64,000 nt of DNA from assembly GCA_944383885.1 (NCBI GenBank), contig CALWRF010000013.1, positions 1-64,000 on the forward strand, given 5' to 3'. Made by a program: the position numbers and the translations under genes. Below the pieces are notes generated by a model. That model saw nothing but the letters and a program-made list of their open reading frames with translations, searched no databases and was not told where the DNA came from. The DNA comes from an uncultured Clostridia bacterium. Its GTDB lineage: Bacteria > Bacillota > Clostridia > Lachnospirales > Anaerotignaceae. Shown here piece after piece: positions 55,008-63,331 of the stretch. Position 1 is the stretch's first letter; every line of letters starts with the position of its first letter.

Positions 55008-55940
55008 TTAAACCGCTGTATTTTTCATTACTTCTTTGTACTGCCCATAAAGTTCTTTAATTATTTCCTCGGCAGTCTGTTCTTTATTTACCAGTCCGGC
55101 AATCTGTCCGCTCATTACTGAACCGTTTTCAATATCGCCTTCTACCACGGCTCTTCTTAAAGCGCCGCGGCCAAGCTTATCCAATTCTTCCGCCGGAGCA
55201 TTGTTTTTTTCCAGTTCTTCAAACTTTCTGGCAAGTTTATTTCTTATTACACGCACAGGGTGACCTGTTGAGGCGCCTGTTGTTGTTGTGTCTATATCCT
55301 TTGCCTTTATAATTCTGTCTTTATAATTCTGGTGAACGGTACACTCCTTAGCCACAAGGAATCTTGTGCCTATCTGGAAGCCTGAAGCGCCGAGCATTCT
55401 TGCCGCCGCCATTCCTCTTCCGTCGGCTATGCCGCCTGCCGCTATAACCGGTATGTTAAGTGCGTCTACAACCTGAGGAACAAGCGCCATTGTTGTAATT
55501 TTGCCTACATGCCCTCCGGACTCACAGCCCTCTGCTATTACAGCGTCGGCGCCGTCTTTTTCCATTCTTTTGGCAATAGCTACCGAAGGCGCTACAGGAA
55601 GCACTTTTGTGCCTGATTCCTTAAACATCTGAATATACTTTCCAGGACTTCCAGCGCCTGTTGTAACAACCGGGACCTTCTGCTCGCATACCGCCTTAAC
55701 TATTTCATCTGCAAACTGGCTTAAAAGCATGATATTTACGGCAAAAGGTTTATCTGTCCTCTCCCTTATTTCTTTTATAGCCTTAACACAGCCTTCAGCA
55801 TCAAGATGACCCGTTGCAAGGACTCCAAGCCCGCCTGCCTCCGACACGGCAGAAACAAGGCTCGGGTCTGAAATCCACGCCATAGCCCCCTGAATTATAG
55901 GATATTGTATATTGAGCAAACCGCAAATATCTGCGTACAT
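55008..55940 (-). CDS. fabK: Enoyl-ACP reductase II
   Basis: A 310-residue FMN-dependent TIM-barrel enoyl reductase, the last step of each elongation cycle. NIQYPIIQGAMAWISDPSLV, VPVVTTGAGSPGKYI, AEGCESGGHVGKIT and the GGIADGRGMAAARMLGASGF phosphate-binding block are typical. It replaces FabI, giving natural triclosan tolerance in families that use it. The ATG at 55940 is preferred over an in-frame GTG 12 bp upstream. It lies in the fab operon, which favours FabK over a nitronate monooxygenase role. Confidence 0.94.
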   Translation of the reverse strand: MYADICGLLNIQYPIIQGAMAWISDPSLVSAVSEAGGLGVLATGHLDAEGCVKAIKEIRERTDKPFAVNIMLLSQFADEIVKAVCEQKVPVVTTGAGSPGKYIQMFKESGTKVLPVAPSVAIAKRMEKDGADAVIAEGCESGGHVGKITTMALVPQVVDALNIPVIAAGGIADGRGMAAARMLGASGFQIGTRFLVAKECTVHQNYKDRIIKAKDIDTTTTGASTGHPVRVIRNKLARKFEELEKNNAPAEELDKLGRGALRRAVVEGDIENGSVMSGQIAGLVNKEQTAEEIIKELYGQYKEVMKNTAV

Positions 55941-56006
55941 TATTAATTCCACCCGCTTTTTAAAAATCTAATTAGTTTTAAATTCACATTTATTTCAAAT
56001 TCCTGA

Positions 56007-56228
56007 TTATTTCTTGCTTTCTTCTACAAGCTTAACAACATCGCCTACTGTTTCAATGCCTTCTACATTTTCAATTTTAATGTCAAACTCGTCTTCAATA
56101 TCGTTTATTATCTGGAAAAGGTCAAGTGAATCAGCCTCAAGGTCTGTTTTTACGTTTGTATCCATTGTAATTTCATCTGCGTCTTTTCCTGTCTGGTCCG
56201 CTATAATCTCTCTTATTCTTTCAAACAT
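56007..56228 (-). CDS. acpP: Acyl carrier protein
   Basis: A 73-residue acidic carrier of growing acyl chains. The phosphopantetheine site is S34 in DLEADSLDLFQIIND. The DSL motif is followed by Asp/Phe, a minor variation on the usual DSLDxVEL. A very strong AGGAGGG site precedes the start. It is between fabH and fabK. Confidence 0.97.
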   Translation of the reverse strand: MFERIREIIADQTGKDADEITMDTNVKTDLEADSLDLFQIINDIEDEFDIKIENVEGIETVGDVVKLVEESKK

Positions 56229-56283
56229 TATAAAACCCTCCTGTTATAAAGTAAATATAAATTAATTTATGCGTTAAGCCCAA

Positions 56284-57258
56284 TTAAAACTTAATAAGCA
56301 TGGAACCCCATGTAAGACCAGCCCCAAAACCTGTAAACACACCAATGTCGCCTTTTTTTATTATTCCTTTTTCAACCATTTCATTTAACGCTATTGGTAT
56401 GCTGGCAGAAGATGTATTGCCGTACTCGTCCATGTTCATATAAAATTTTTCCATAGGTATTTTAAGTTTGCGGCTTATAATTTCAACTATTCTGCTGTTT
56501 GCCTGGTGCGGAAGCACAAAATCCAAATCGTCAGAAGATACGCCGGCTTTTTCCATAAGGCGCTTTACTGACTTAGGCACTGTTCTTGTGGCAAAATCAA
56601 ATATAGCCCTTCCGTCCATATAAAGGTCTCTTTTTGCCTGCCTTGAAACATCGTTAAATGCGTTTCCAGCCGGAGCAAGCCCTCCTGTAAGAGCCATTGC
56701 CTTAGCTCCGTCGCTGCCCATCTCCTCAGCAAGAAGACCGGTCCTTTCTTCTGTCCTTTCAACAAATACGCCTGCGGCTCCGTCGCCAAAAAGCACACAT
56801 GTGCTTCTGTCCTGAAAATCAAGATATTTTGAAAGCACTTCGGCGCCTATTACAATGGCGTTTTTATACATACCGCTTTTTATGTATTTGTCGGCTATTG
56901 AAAGACCGAATATAAAACCTGAGCAGGCGGCTCCTACATCAAACGCAACGGCATTTACAGCGCCTGTATTTCCCTGAACAAGGCATGCCGTAGACGGCGT
57001 TGTATAATCGGCTGAAACTGATGCAACAATTATTAAGTCAATATCCAAAGGGTCTATGCCAGCCTTTTTAATCAGTTCATTTGCAACCCCTGTGGCTAAA
57101 TCCGAAGTGTTTTCGCCTTTTGAAAAATGGCGTCTTCTTATTCCGCTTCGAGAGCTTATCCACTCATCGTTGGTGTCAACAATTTTAGCCAGGTCGTCAT
57201 TTGTTACAATCATATCAGGCACACATGCGCCTGTAGCAGTAATTTTAGTAAAATACAT
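56284..57258 (-). CDS. fabH: 3-oxoacyl-ACP synthase III
   Basis: A 324-residue initiating condensing enzyme. The catalytic Cys is in VGAACSGFIFGLS (about 112), the His in FVLPHQANSRI and the Asn in DEYGNTSSASIPIAL. I chose the ATG at 57258, with GGGAG 7 bases before; an upstream TTG frame has no ribosome site. It is the first biosynthetic gene after the regulator. Confidence 0.97.
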   Translation of the reverse strand: MYFTKITATGACVPDMIVTNDDLAKIVDTNDEWISSRSGIRRRHFSKGENTSDLATGVANELIKKAGIDPLDIDLIIVASVSADYTTPSTACLVQGNTGAVNAVAFDVGAACSGFIFGLSIADKYIKSGMYKNAIVIGAEVLSKYLDFQDRSTCVLFGDGAAGVFVERTEERTGLLAEEMGSDGAKAMALTGGLAPAGNAFNDVSRQAKRDLYMDGRAIFDFATRTVPKSVKRLMEKAGVSSDDLDFVLPHQANSRIVEIISRKLKIPMEKFYMNMDEYGNTSSASIPIALNEMVEKGIIKKGDIGVFTGFGAGLTWGSMLIKF

Positions 57259-57292
57259 GACCAATCTCCCATATTTAATTTTTTATACCGGC

Positions 57293-57733
57293 TTAAAATT
57301 CGTTTTTTATATACCGGTCCAGCTTTTTAAGAGCTCCATAAAGAAGATTAATTTCTTCTTTAGTAAGGTTTTGAGTACAGTTTTTAATCAGCTGTATATG
57401 AAACTGAGCGTGTATTCTGTAAAGAAGCCGGCCTTTTTTTGTTAAACGCACTTTAACCACGCGCCGGTCATCCTGGCATCTGAACCGTTCCACATATCCT
57501 TTTTTAACAAGGTTATTAACAGCCACAGTCAGGGTGCCCATAGTTATCCTAAGACTTTTGGATACAGAACTCATGCTCTTTGCCTCATACATTCCTATAG
57601 CGTCTATTGTGTGCACTTCCGTAATGGAAACATCTTTAAATCGCCCTGCTTTAAATGCGTTGCTTTCTATTTTAACAATACTGCTGTAAATATCCACTAT
57701 AAGCTCATTTAACGAGCGGCAAATGCTGTCCAT
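57293..57733 (-). CDS. fabT: MarR-family regulator, FabT-like
   Basis: A 146-residue winged-helix regulator. The HTH has SVSKSLRITMGTLTVAVNNL (about 80-99) and the wing FRCQDDRRVVKVRLTKKGR. FabT proteins in Firmicutes repress fab operons when long acyl-ACP accumulates. Its place as first gene of the fab operon and the palindrome TTTGATAGTCAAA over the promoter support this. The next gene is fabH. Confidence 0.9.
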   Translation of the reverse strand: MDSICRSLNELIVDIYSSIVKIESNAFKAGRFKDVSITEVHTIDAIGMYEAKSMSSVSKSLRITMGTLTVAVNNLVKKGYVERFRCQDDRRVVKVRLTKKGRLLYRIHAQFHIQLIKNCTQNLTKEEINLLYGALKKLDRYIKNEF

Positions 57734-57772
57734 AATGCAATCACCCTGAAATTGACTTAATTATCCAAATAT

Positions 57773-57813
57773 TTTGATAGTCAAAGTATAATTGATTATT
57801 TCTTATTAGTCAA
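57773..57813 (-). promoter_or_regulatory. fab operon promoter with FabT-type operator
   Basis: On the minus strand TTGACT (57808-57813) and TATACT (57785-57790) are 17 bp apart. The palindrome TTTGATAGTCAAA (57773-57785) starts at the -10 box and covers the start site. This matches the FabT consensus, so the operon is probably autoregulated. Confidence 0.8.
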
Positions 57814-58230
57814 GTATGGTTAGGGCGCAAAAAAAGCGCTGTTTTTTTATTTAAAATATATTATGCTGGGTTTTTATTAAGCCTTATGGATAAATACACA
57901 TAAAAACAGATATTTTTGGCACTATTCTATTTTACACCATTTTATTAATTTTTAAAACAAAAAGCGGTTTAAACAGCACAATGCACATAAAAAGCGCATG
58001 CCGGTTTGCAGAAAAAAACTTGATTAAAAATCTTTTATGATTATTATACCACAAATATCCTTTTATAACATAAATAAACAGCAGTGTTGATTAAAAATTT
58101 ACACTCTGTTCATAATATATCATTATATAATCCGTATATCATAAAACCTTTTCGGGCTTTAAATGCCTTTGTAGTAAAACTACACAAAACAGCGTTAAAA
58201 TAACTGTAAGTTAAATTTCACCGCCACATA
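57814..58230. other. Divergent intergenic region
   Basis: AT-rich DNA between the fab operon promoter and the promoter of the FabK-like gene. I saw no reading frame or strong hairpin. Confidence 0.4.
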
Positions 58231-58259
58231 TTGACAATGCTTAAATCATATAATATAGT
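58231..58259 (+). promoter_or_regulatory. SigA-type promoter of the nitronate-monooxygenase-like gene
   Basis: TTGACA (58231-58236) and TATAGT (58254-58259) are 17 bp apart, 67 bp ahead of the start codon. Confidence 0.75.
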
Positions 58260-58325
58260 AATCTAAACTACATGTTCAATATTCAGCTTAATTACAAGTT
58301 AATTTAATATACAGGAGATGTTAAT

Positions 58326-59387
58326 ATGAAGCTTAAACCGGTTAATATAGGGAATTTAACTTTAAAAGTGCCCATTATTCAAGGCGGTATGGGCATAGGC
58401 GTAAGCCTTTCTTCCCTTGCCGGGGCTGTTGCAAAAGAAGGCGGCATGGGTGTTATATCGGCAGCCCAGCCCGGCTTTGACCGTGAGGAATGGAAAACAA
58501 ATCCCCTTGGAGCCAATTTAAAGGCTTTGGGCGAACATATAAAAAGAGCTAAAGAAATTTCAAATAACGGCATTATTGGCGTAAATATAATGCGCGCTTC
58601 ATGTGATTACGATAAATATGTCCAGTGCTGTGTGGATAACGGCGCAGACGCCATAATTTCCGGCGCCGGTCTGCCGGTGGAGCTTCCTAAGCTTTTAAAA
58701 GGCACAAGCGTTAAGTTTGCGCCTATTGTTTCGTCACTTAAAGCGGCTAAGGTTCTTTTTACTCTTTGGGAAAGACGCTACAAACGCGTATCTGACTTTA
58801 TTGTTATAGAAGGACCCAAAGCCGGAGGGCATCTTGGCTTTACTCCGGAAGAAGCCGTCAGCCTTACAAAAGAGCAGTACGACGTAGAAGTTAAAAAAAT
58901 TATAGACTATGTTCATTCTTACGGCGAAAAAACAGGAAAATTCATACCGGTTTTTTTTGCCGGCGGTGTTTTTGACAGAAGCGATATTGACCACTACATG
59001 TCTTTAGGCGCAGACGGTGTGCAGATGGCAACACGCTTTGTTACAACTTATGAATGCGACGCGCCTATGAGCTTTAAAGAAGCCTACTTAAAGGCAACAA
59101 AGGATGACATTGTTATTGTTAAAAGCCCCGTAGGCATGCCGGGCAGGGCTATAAGGAATCCCTATGTCAAACTGCGTGAAAAAGAGCGCGAGAAAATAAC
59201 GCACTGTTTCAGATGTCTTGAAAAATGTGACCCGGCAACAACTCCTTACTGCATTACAATGGCGCTTATACGTGCTGTAAGAAGCAATGACGAAGCAGAT
59301 GACTCACTTATATTCTGCGGTGAAAACGCTTACAGGCTCAATAAGCTTACAACTGTTAAAGAAATTTTTGACGAACTTAACAAATAA
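58326..59387 (+). CDS. Nitronate monooxygenase/FabK-like flavoprotein
   Basis: A 353-residue FMN TIM-barrel protein of the 2-nitropropane dioxygenase group. VPIIQGGMGIGVSLSSLAGA, DAIISGAGLPVELPKL, GPKAGGHLGFTPEEA and FFAGGVFDRSDIDHYMSLGA are the flavin-binding blocks. The C-terminal CFRCLEKCDPATTPYC (about 300-315) has four Cys, possibly binding a metal cluster. It is divergent from the fab operon, which already has a canonical fabK, so it may act on a different enoyl or nitro compound. GGAGATG lies ahead of the start. Confidence 0.85.
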   Translation: MKLKPVNIGNLTLKVPIIQGGMGIGVSLSSLAGAVAKEGGMGVISAAQPGFDREEWKTNPLGANLKALGEHIKRAKEISNNGIIGVNIMRASCDYDKYVQCCVDNGADAIISGAGLPVELPKLLKGTSVKFAPIVSSLKAAKVLFTLWERRYKRVSDFIVIEGPKAGGHLGFTPEEAVSLTKEQYDVEVKKIIDYVHSYGEKTGKFIPVFFAGGVFDRSDIDHYMSLGADGVQMATRFVTTYECDAPMSFKEAYLKATKDDIVIVKSPVGMPGRAIRNPYVKLREKEREKITHCFRCLEKCDPATTPYCITMALIRAVRSNDEADDSLIFCGENAYRLNKLTTVKEIFDELNK

Positions 59388-59395
59388 ACTTACGC

Positions 59396-59432
59396 AAAAA
59401 GACCGCTTTTACATTTTAAAAAGCGGTCTTTT
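59396..59432. terminator. Terminator of the nitronate-monooxygenase-like gene
   Basis: AAAAAGACCGCTTTT and AAAAGCGGTCTTTT form a long stem 9 bp after the stop. It has T-runs on both strands, so it may also stop the convergent alcohol dehydrogenase transcript. Confidence 0.8.
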
Positions 59433-59520
59433 ATACTGCTGTATATGCTGCTGTATTCCAAACGCAGCCAAAACAGGCGCATTAAAAGTATCAGATATAT
59501 GTAACCTCTAAGCCGGAATA

Positions 59521-60615
59521 TTATTTATTGCTGTCTTTAAACATATTATACATATCCTGCCTTGTTATTTCTTTTGTCACTGTGGCAAGCTTTCCTTTAA
59601 TCTTCATAATCTCATCAGTATAATAATTTATTTCGTTTTCGGTAAAATGCACGCGCTTTGTAAGCTTTTCCAAAAATCCGTCTAAATCCGCGGTGCTCTC
59701 AAAGCCAAGTATTGAAAGTATTTTTTCAACCCTGTCCTGTTCCGGCACAAAATCCATATACGCCTTTGTAAACTGGGCATTTGCCGCGCCATGAGGAAGT
59801 TCTTTAAAGAAAGTTAAGTAATACCCCATTGCGTGCGGAAGAGATGTCTGTGACTGGGCTATTGCCATACCGCCTAATGTTGAGGCTAAAAGCAGTTTTT
59901 CACGTGTTTCGGTATCAAATTCGCCTTTTAAAAGCGGGTATTTGCAGTCTTTAAAAATCTCCATGCCTCTTTCGGCTATAACATCGCTTAAAAATCCGTT
60001 TTCCGAGCACAGATACGCTTCTATAAGATGTGTAAGCGCGTCAACAGCGGTGTTCCTTGTTACTCCAACAGGCAGAGATTCAAAATATTTAACATCAAGA
60101 AATGCTGCGTCAGCAAATGTCCTTTTGGCTATGCCCATTTTTGTTTTCTTTTCAGGCACTGTTAATATGGCATACTGCGTAACTTCGCTGCCGGTGCCTG
60201 CTGTTGTAGGTATTTCAACTACAGGCAGATGCGGACTTTGACCCTTTTCAAACAAAAATTCCACCGGCTTATCAGGATTGCAGGCTAAAAAAGCCACTGC
60301 CTTTGCACTGTCCATTGGCGAGCCGCCGCCTATGCCTATTACAAAATCGGCTTTTTCCTCAACAGCTTTTGCGGCTGCCTTTTCAATAGTGTTTACAGAC
60401 GGATTTTCCTCAATCTGGTCAAAAACAAAATAATTAATCTGCGCGCTTTCAAGAGCCCTAACAACATCAGCTTGGGAGCCGTTGTTTTTGGCTGATGTCC
60501 TGCCTGTTATTATAACAGCCTTTTTGCCGAGCTGCTTAAAGACATCGGCATTTTTAATAACGCAGTCCCTGCCGAAATAAATTTTAGTCGGCATAAAATA
60601 GTTAAAATCTTTCAT
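59521..60615 (-). CDS. Iron-containing alcohol dehydrogenase
   Basis: A 364-residue group III NAD(P)-dependent dehydrogenase. GIGGGSPMDSAKAVAFL (about 94-110), EIPTTAGTGSEVTQYA and the metal-ligand region DALTHLIEAYL, with SLPHAMGYYLTFFKELPHGAANA, hold the expected Asp and three His ligands. It probably reduces an aldehyde to alcohol in fermentation. AGGGAGG precedes the start. It is transcribed alone. Substrate is not decided by sequence. Confidence 0.92.
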   Translation of the reverse strand: MKDFNYFMPTKIYFGRDCVIKNADVFKQLGKKAVIITGRTSAKNNGSQADVVRALESAQINYFVFDQIEENPSVNTIEKAAAKAVEEKADFVIGIGGGSPMDSAKAVAFLACNPDKPVEFLFEKGQSPHLPVVEIPTTAGTGSEVTQYAILTVPEKKTKMGIAKRTFADAAFLDVKYFESLPVGVTRNTAVDALTHLIEAYLCSENGFLSDVIAERGMEIFKDCKYPLLKGEFDTETREKLLLASTLGGMAIAQSQTSLPHAMGYYLTFFKELPHGAANAQFTKAYMDFVPEQDRVEKILSILGFESTADLDGFLEKLTKRVHFTENEINYYTDEIMKIKGKLATVTKEITRQDMYNMFKDSNK

Positions 60616-60694
60616 TAAGCAAGCCTCCCTAATTTCCGGTTTTTATTGTGTTTATAATAAGTATACATTTTAAGCACAATGTTTGCAAACATAT

Positions 60695-60788
60695 TTATCC
60701 ACAATTATATTAATCAATTTACAGTTTTTACAAATGTTATCCACAAAAACTAACTATAAAATCATAGATATCCACCGTGTTATCCACA
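60695..60788 (+). promoter_or_regulatory. Cluster of three DnaA boxes
   Basis: Perfect TTATCCACA copies at 60695-60703, 60737-60745 and 60780-60788, all in one orientation and spaced 42 and 43 bp. The middle box overlaps the HAD-gene stop and the third lies inside its coding end. The cluster may titrate DnaA or modulate replication. Confidence 0.65.
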
Positions 60789-61387
60789 ATATCACCAGCT
60801 CCATGGGATTTAAGATAAGATTTATCCCTAAAGCCGTAACTTACGCTCAGTACATTTAAACCGGAGTTTTTGCCTGTTAAAATATCGACTTCCGAATCTC
60901 CAACATATAGAGTTTCATTTTTTTCGGCGTTTAATTTTTTAAGTGTTATATCAACCATATCAGGCTCAGGCTTTCTTGCGACGCCTTCTTTTTCTCCTGT
61001 AACAGAATCAAATATGCCTTTAAATAGCGTATCGCATATTTCCTGAGCTGCAAACTGCGGTTTATTTGTAATTACAGCAAGCTTAATGCCTTTCAGCTTT
61101 AATTTATTTAAAACTTCCGTTATGCCGGCATAAGGCTTTGTTTTAACAAGACAGTGTGAGAAATAATAAGTTTTAAAATCATTATAAATCAAATCAAAGT
61201 CAGCTCTTTTTTCAGGCAGAGAAAGCAAAAGCAGCTTTTTAAGACCGTTGCCCACAAATGAATTTACTTCCTCAAGGCTTCTTTTTTTGCAGCCGTACTT
61301 ATTTAAAATATAGTTCACGCTGTCGCAGATGTCATAAATACTGTTTATAAGCGTTCCGTCTAAATCAAAAAACACGTTTTTATACAT
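60737..61387 (-). CDS. HAD-superfamily phosphatase (phosphoglycolate phosphatase-like)
   Basis: A 216-residue phosphatase. Motif I is FFDLDGTLINS (about 6-16), motif II LAVITNKP, motif III KPEPD and motif IV VGDSEVDI (about 161-168), with a cap of the Gph/PGP type. Substrate is unknown; phosphoglycolate or another sugar phosphate. Its 3' end carries DnaA-box sequences. Confidence 0.9.
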   Translation of the reverse strand: MYKNVFFDLDGTLINSIYDICDSVNYILNKYGCKKRSLEEVNSFVGNGLKKLLLLSLPEKRADFDLIYNDFKTYYFSHCLVKTKPYAGITEVLNKLKLKGIKLAVITNKPQFAAQEICDTLFKGIFDSVTGEKEGVARKPEPDMVDITLKKLNAEKNETLYVGDSEVDILTGKNSGLNVLSVSYGFRDKSYLKSHGAGDIVDNTVDIYDFIVSFCG

Positions 61388-61449
61388 AAAGACACTTCCT
61401 TTTGTTTTGTTATTGTGAATTTACCACAATATATACTGTTTTTCAACGC

Positions 61450-61485
61450 AAAAATAAGGCGCCGAAAAGGCGCCTTTATTTTTAA
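61450..61485 (-). terminator. Terminator of the ABC binding-protein gene
   Basis: AATAAGGCGCC and GGCGCCTTTATT pair around GAAAA; both strands have T-runs. It lies just after the stop of the lipoprotein gene at 61490. Confidence 0.85.
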
Positions 61486-61489
61486 TTTC

Positions 61490-62566
61490 TTATTTTTCAA
61501 CAGCTGTTGTTTCGCCGTTTTCTATTATATAATCAGCTTTGTCAAGTACGCTTTGAGGTATTTCTATCCCCAGTTTATCCGCCATGTCTTTGTTAACAGT
61601 TACATTGTTTGTTTTAGGGTACTCAACAGGCATAGTTGAAATATCCCCGCCTTCAAATACTTTTTTGGCAAACTCGCCTGTCTGCAATCCAAGCTGATAA
61701 AAATCAAGACCTACTGTTGCAAGACCGCCGTTATCGCACATGCCGGCTTCGCCTACAATTACAGGTATCTGTTTTGTTTCGGAAATCTGACCTACTGTTG
61801 CCATTGTTGAAGCAAATGTGTTGTCTGTAGGAAGGTATATAACATCAACCTTTTCTGCCATTGTTTCAACAGCCTGGGCAACATCGTTTGAGCCTGTCAC
61901 TGTGCTTACTTCTACAGTAAGTCCAAGCTTTTCAGCCTCAGCCTGCGCTGTTTCAGCCTGAACCTGGCTGTTTACCTCGCTGGAATTATACATAATGCCT
62001 ACTGACTGCGCGTCTGGAATAAGCTCTTTAAGAAGCGCCATTTGGTCTGCGATAGGCGTTTCGTCGTTAACGCCGGAAACATTTCCGCCCGGCTCCTCAT
62101 TGCTTTCAACAAGACCTGCGGCTTCAAATGATGTTATAGCTGTGCCTATAACAGGTATTTCCTGTGTTTCTGTGGCTAAAGACTGTGTAGCCGGAGTTGA
62201 AATTCCTACAAGATAATCGTATTCATTATTTACAAACTGCTGGCTTATAGTTTTAAGGTTAGACTGGTCGCCCTGCGCATTTTGATAGTCGAAAACTATA
62301 TTTTCCCCGTCTGTATATCCATTTTCAGCTAAATAATCAAGAAAACCCTGACGGCATTTATCAAGGGCGTCATGCTCGCTTAACTGCAAAATGCCGACTT
62401 TAATCTGCTCAGAAGACGCCTCACCTGAAGCAGCCGCAGAAGATGTTTTGTCCGAAGCAGAAGCCTGCCCGCTGCCTGAAGAGCTTCCAGAGGAACCGCA
62501 CCCCGTAAAAGCCAATAACAAAGACGCTGTCATAACAGCCGCTATAATCCTGAAATTTTTTTTCAT
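61490..62566 (-). CDS. TrpX-like ABC transporter substrate-binding lipoprotein
   Basis: A 358-residue extracytoplasmic binding protein of the ABC_sub_bind (PF04392) family. The lipobox LLAFTGCG (Cys about 23) is followed by a Ser/Gly-rich linker to about 50. VGILQLSEHDALDKCRQGF, SISTPATQSLA-like VGISTPATQSLATETQ, and IGIMYNSSEVNSQ-like VGIMYNSSEVNSQ blocks are typical. Related TrpXYZ systems take up tryptophan or other aromatic amino acids. No permease or ATPase gene follows: the gene ends at a terminator, so the rest of the transporter is elsewhere. Confidence 0.85.
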   Translation of the reverse strand: MKKNFRIIAAVMTASLLLAFTGCGSSGSSSGSGQASASDKTSSAAASGEASSEQIKVGILQLSEHDALDKCRQGFLDYLAENGYTDGENIVFDYQNAQGDQSNLKTISQQFVNNEYDYLVGISTPATQSLATETQEIPVIGTAITSFEAAGLVESNEEPGGNVSGVNDETPIADQMALLKELIPDAQSVGIMYNSSEVNSQVQAETAQAEAEKLGLTVEVSTVTGSNDVAQAVETMAEKVDVIYLPTDNTFASTMATVGQISETKQIPVIVGEAGMCDNGGLATVGLDFYQLGLQTGEFAKKVFEGGDISTMPVEYPKTNNVTVNKDMADKLGIEIPQSVLDKADYIIENGETTAVEK

Positions 62567-62625
62567 ACTTAATATCCCCCTTTAACACCTCTTTGTAATA
62601 AAGCCAAATTAAATTGGTGTCATTG

Positions 62626-62654
62626 ATTATAGCACAGAGTTTTTTCAATTTCAA
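62626..62654 (-). promoter_or_regulatory. SigA-type promoter of the binding-protein gene
   Basis: On the minus strand TTGAAA (62649-62654) and TATAAT (62626-62631) are 17 bp apart. Three 15-bp-spaced CTTTAAA motifs lie directly upstream of the -35. Confidence 0.75.
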
Positions 62655-62655
62655 T

Positions 62656-62694
62656 ACTTTAAAGCGCAAAACTTTAAAGTGTTATGCTTTAAAC
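62656..62694. repeat. Three phased CTTTAAA direct repeats
   Basis: ACTTTAAAG at 62656-62664, ACTTTAAAG at 62671-62679 and GCTTTAAAC at 62686-62694 repeat with an exact 15-bp period between two divergent genes. They resemble binding sites for a regulator of one or both genes. Confidence 0.6.
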
Positions 62695-62783
62695 CAAAAA
62701 AGTTTTCAAGCAATAAAGTTTTTTGTCTGTAATAATTGAATTATTAAAATAATTGTGCTATTGTATCAATGGAGTTGATAAAT

Positions 62784-63317
62784 ATGGTAATTGAAACAAG
62801 ACGCCTTTATTTACGGCATCTTACAAATGATGATTTCAGCAGTATTATGGAAATTTTAGGCGACAGCAGAACAATGTATGCCTATGAACACCCATTCAGC
62901 AAGGAAGAAGGAATGAATTGGCTCAACGACCAGCTTAACAGATATGAAAAGTATGGCTTTGGTTTATGGGCAGTTATATTAAAAAGCACAGGCAAACTTA
63001 TAGGTCAGTGCGGAATTACAATGCAGAATGCCGGCGACAGGGAAGTTTACGAAGTCGGCTATCTTTTTAACCGTTCTTACTGGCACAAAGGCTATGCCAT
63101 AGAAGCCGCATTGGCATGCCGTAATTATGCCTTTGATACTCTTTTGGCAGAGGAGGTCTGCTCCATAATACGCGTAAATAATTTAGCTTCTATAAATACG
63201 GCAATACGCAACGGCATGCTTGCCCGCGGACAGATTACAAAACATTATTACGGTATGGATATGCCGCACATTGTATTTTCAATCAGCAGAAATGAATACA
63301 AAAAACTTACTAATTAA
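62784..63317 (+). CDS. GNAT-family N-acetyltransferase (RimJ/RimL-like)
   Basis: A 177-residue acetyltransferase. IETRRLYLRHLTNDDF opens it and the acetyl-CoA binding region is YLFNRSYWHKGYAIEAALAC (about 95-114), followed by IRVNNLASINTAIRNGM. The family acetylates ribosomal N-termini, amino sugars or other amines. I chose the ATG at 62784, 9 bases after GGAG, over the ATG at 62769. It lies 14 bp upstream of the dehydrogenase and is probably co-transcribed with it. Confidence 0.88.
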   Translation: MVIETRRLYLRHLTNDDFSSIMEILGDSRTMYAYEHPFSKEEGMNWLNDQLNRYEKYGFGLWAVILKSTGKLIGQCGITMQNAGDREVYEVGYLFNRSYWHKGYAIEAALACRNYAFDTLLAEEVCSIIRVNNLASINTAIRNGMLARGQITKHYYGMDMPHIVFSISRNEYKKLTN

Positions 63318-63331
63318 AGGGGATGTTATAA

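Noticed and set aside
58257..58272. TAGTAATCTAAACTA as a second FabT operator
   Set aside because: It is only loosely palindromic and lacks the TTTGA/TCAAA half-sites of the site at 57773.
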